Below are positions 63,470-64,000 of a stretch of 64,000 bases of DNA, piece by piece; the first letter of the stretch is position 1; each line of letters starts with the position of its first letter. This stretch comes from JAKAGZ01 sp035266865 (GTDB lineage: Bacteria > Bacteroidota > Ignavibacteria > Ignavibacteriales > Ignavibacteriaceae). A program made the translations under genes and the position numbers. Below the pieces are notes generated by a model. That model made no database searches, was not told the origin of the DNA, and saw nothing but the letters and a program-made list of their open reading frames with translations. The DNA lies in NCBI GenBank assembly GCA_035266865.1, contig DATFMR010000028.1, forward strand, positions 1-64,000, read 5' to 3'.

Positions 63470-64000
63470 ATGACTAAAGCTCATTCTTTCCATATTCCTG
63501 TTATGGGAATAGGGTACACAATTGAAACCCCCTTAAAAGTTTCACAATTTGGAATTGATTCGGTGATCTCACTCGTTGATGATATACTTCTTGAAAAATT
63601 GAGAAAGATGTACTGTGCGAAATATGAAATTCCTTACACAGAGATAACAAAAGCGACGGAGGATTTCAGAGCCAAAAGAATTACCTCCTACCTGAACCTG
63701 ATTCAGAATCTGGCAGAGAAAAGATTTGAAAAATTAAAAGAAACAGTAACTGAAAAAGAAAATGAGTTACAGAAATTCTTTGATCTATTACCGGAACAAT
63801 CTGAATTGAAAAAAGAATTTCACAGTTTATTATCCCGTTTTAATTTAACTGAGATTAAAAAATGGCTGAATGAAAACTTATCAATGGGCAGCATTGATGT
63901 AAATATAATGACAAAGCTCGATAAGGATAATTATTCAGGAAAAGAAAAACTCCCTGTAGAATATAATGACGCTCATGCTGCGCTAAGAGGTTTTGCAAAA
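63470..64000 (+). CDS. Unrecognised protein, C-terminus cut by window end
   Basis: 177 residues are visible and the frame is open at base 64000. The start MTKAHSFHIPVMGIGYTIET is preceded by AGGA two bases before the ATG. The opening FHIPVMGIGYTIETPLKVSQ followed by SVISLVDDILLEK seems familiar from large conserved proteins of unknown function in Bacteroidota, but I cannot name the family. The rest visible is mixed helical with a coiled stretch (KLKETVTEKENELQKF). No signal peptide. Confidence 0.75.
   Translation, partial: MTKAHSFHIPVMGIGYTIETPLKVSQFGIDSVISLVDDILLEKLRKMYCAKYEIPYTEITKATEDFRAKRITSYLNLIQNLAEKRFEKLKETVTEKENELQKFFDLLPEQSELKKEFHSLLSRFNLTEIKKWLNENLSMGSIDVNIMTKLDKDNYSGKEKLPVEYNDAHAALRGFAK

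Overview
The window reads as chromosomal DNA of a Gram-negative, AT-rich member of the Bacteroidota/Chlorobiota/Ignavibacteriota side of the tree, with an Ignavibacteria-like lineage my best guess. Lipid A genes (lpxB, a DUF374 acyltransferase, lpxK), signal peptides, a lipoprotein and a predicted outer-membrane barrel show an outer membrane. PpdK, transketolase, triosephosphate isomerase, methylmalonyl-CoA mutase/epimerase and a KamA-like enzyme suggest a flexible heterotroph. The lineage is inferred from gene content and base composition, not from a marker-gene comparison.

Layout. 1-10.3 kb: edge-truncated secreted amidase, TRIC-type channel, NYN protein, VF530-type protein with no ordinary start codon, transketolase, tricorn-like secreted protease, radical SAM protein, DUF4230 protein. 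10.4-15.9 kb (minus): a long coiled-coil protein, then mutA-mce-PAP2_C-unknown-DJ-1. 16.0-31.5 kb (all minus): a signalling block described below. 31.7-33.7 kb (plus): two peptide-type ABC ATPases and ybaK. 33.8-45.4 kb: a small basic protein, a KamA-like enzyme, a propeller-like lipoprotein, ogt, NifU-type protein, asparaginase, murI, glnD, queF, queC, an MFS transporter, with repeat relics between genes. 45.5-63.3 kb (mostly tight plus-strand runs): tpiA, a membrane-bound GH2-like protein, smc, HAD phosphatase, ICMT-type methyltransferase, lpxB, acyltransferase, lpxK, ppdK, queA, ispD, plsY, gpsA, and an unrecognised gene cut by the window end.

The most interesting part is 16.0-33.2 kb. A small secreted protein (23430-23804) ends in three 16-residue tandem repeats (GSRYGWATSNNQLSxL). 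It has a textbook sigma-54 promoter (TGGCAT-N5-TTGCA), an inverted/direct repeat about 120 bp upstream of the predicted transcription start that could be an enhancer site, and its own terminator. Just upstream lies an operon dppB-dppC-[Ser/Thr kinase + P-loop ATPase + TPR]-[sigma-54 activator] with gaps of 1-4 nt. Between that operon and the repeat protein there is a candidate small RNA with a sigma-54-like promoter, a terminator, and complementarity to the leader of the repeat-protein mRNA. Downstream come a protein joining an MA-type metallopeptidase, a propeller and a probable outer-membrane barrel, then a TPR protein and two histidine kinases. I propose a peptide production, processing, uptake and sensing circuit under sigma-54 control. 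The parts are visible in the sequence; the circuit is inference.

No rRNA, tRNA, CRISPR array, prophage or transposase gene was recognised.
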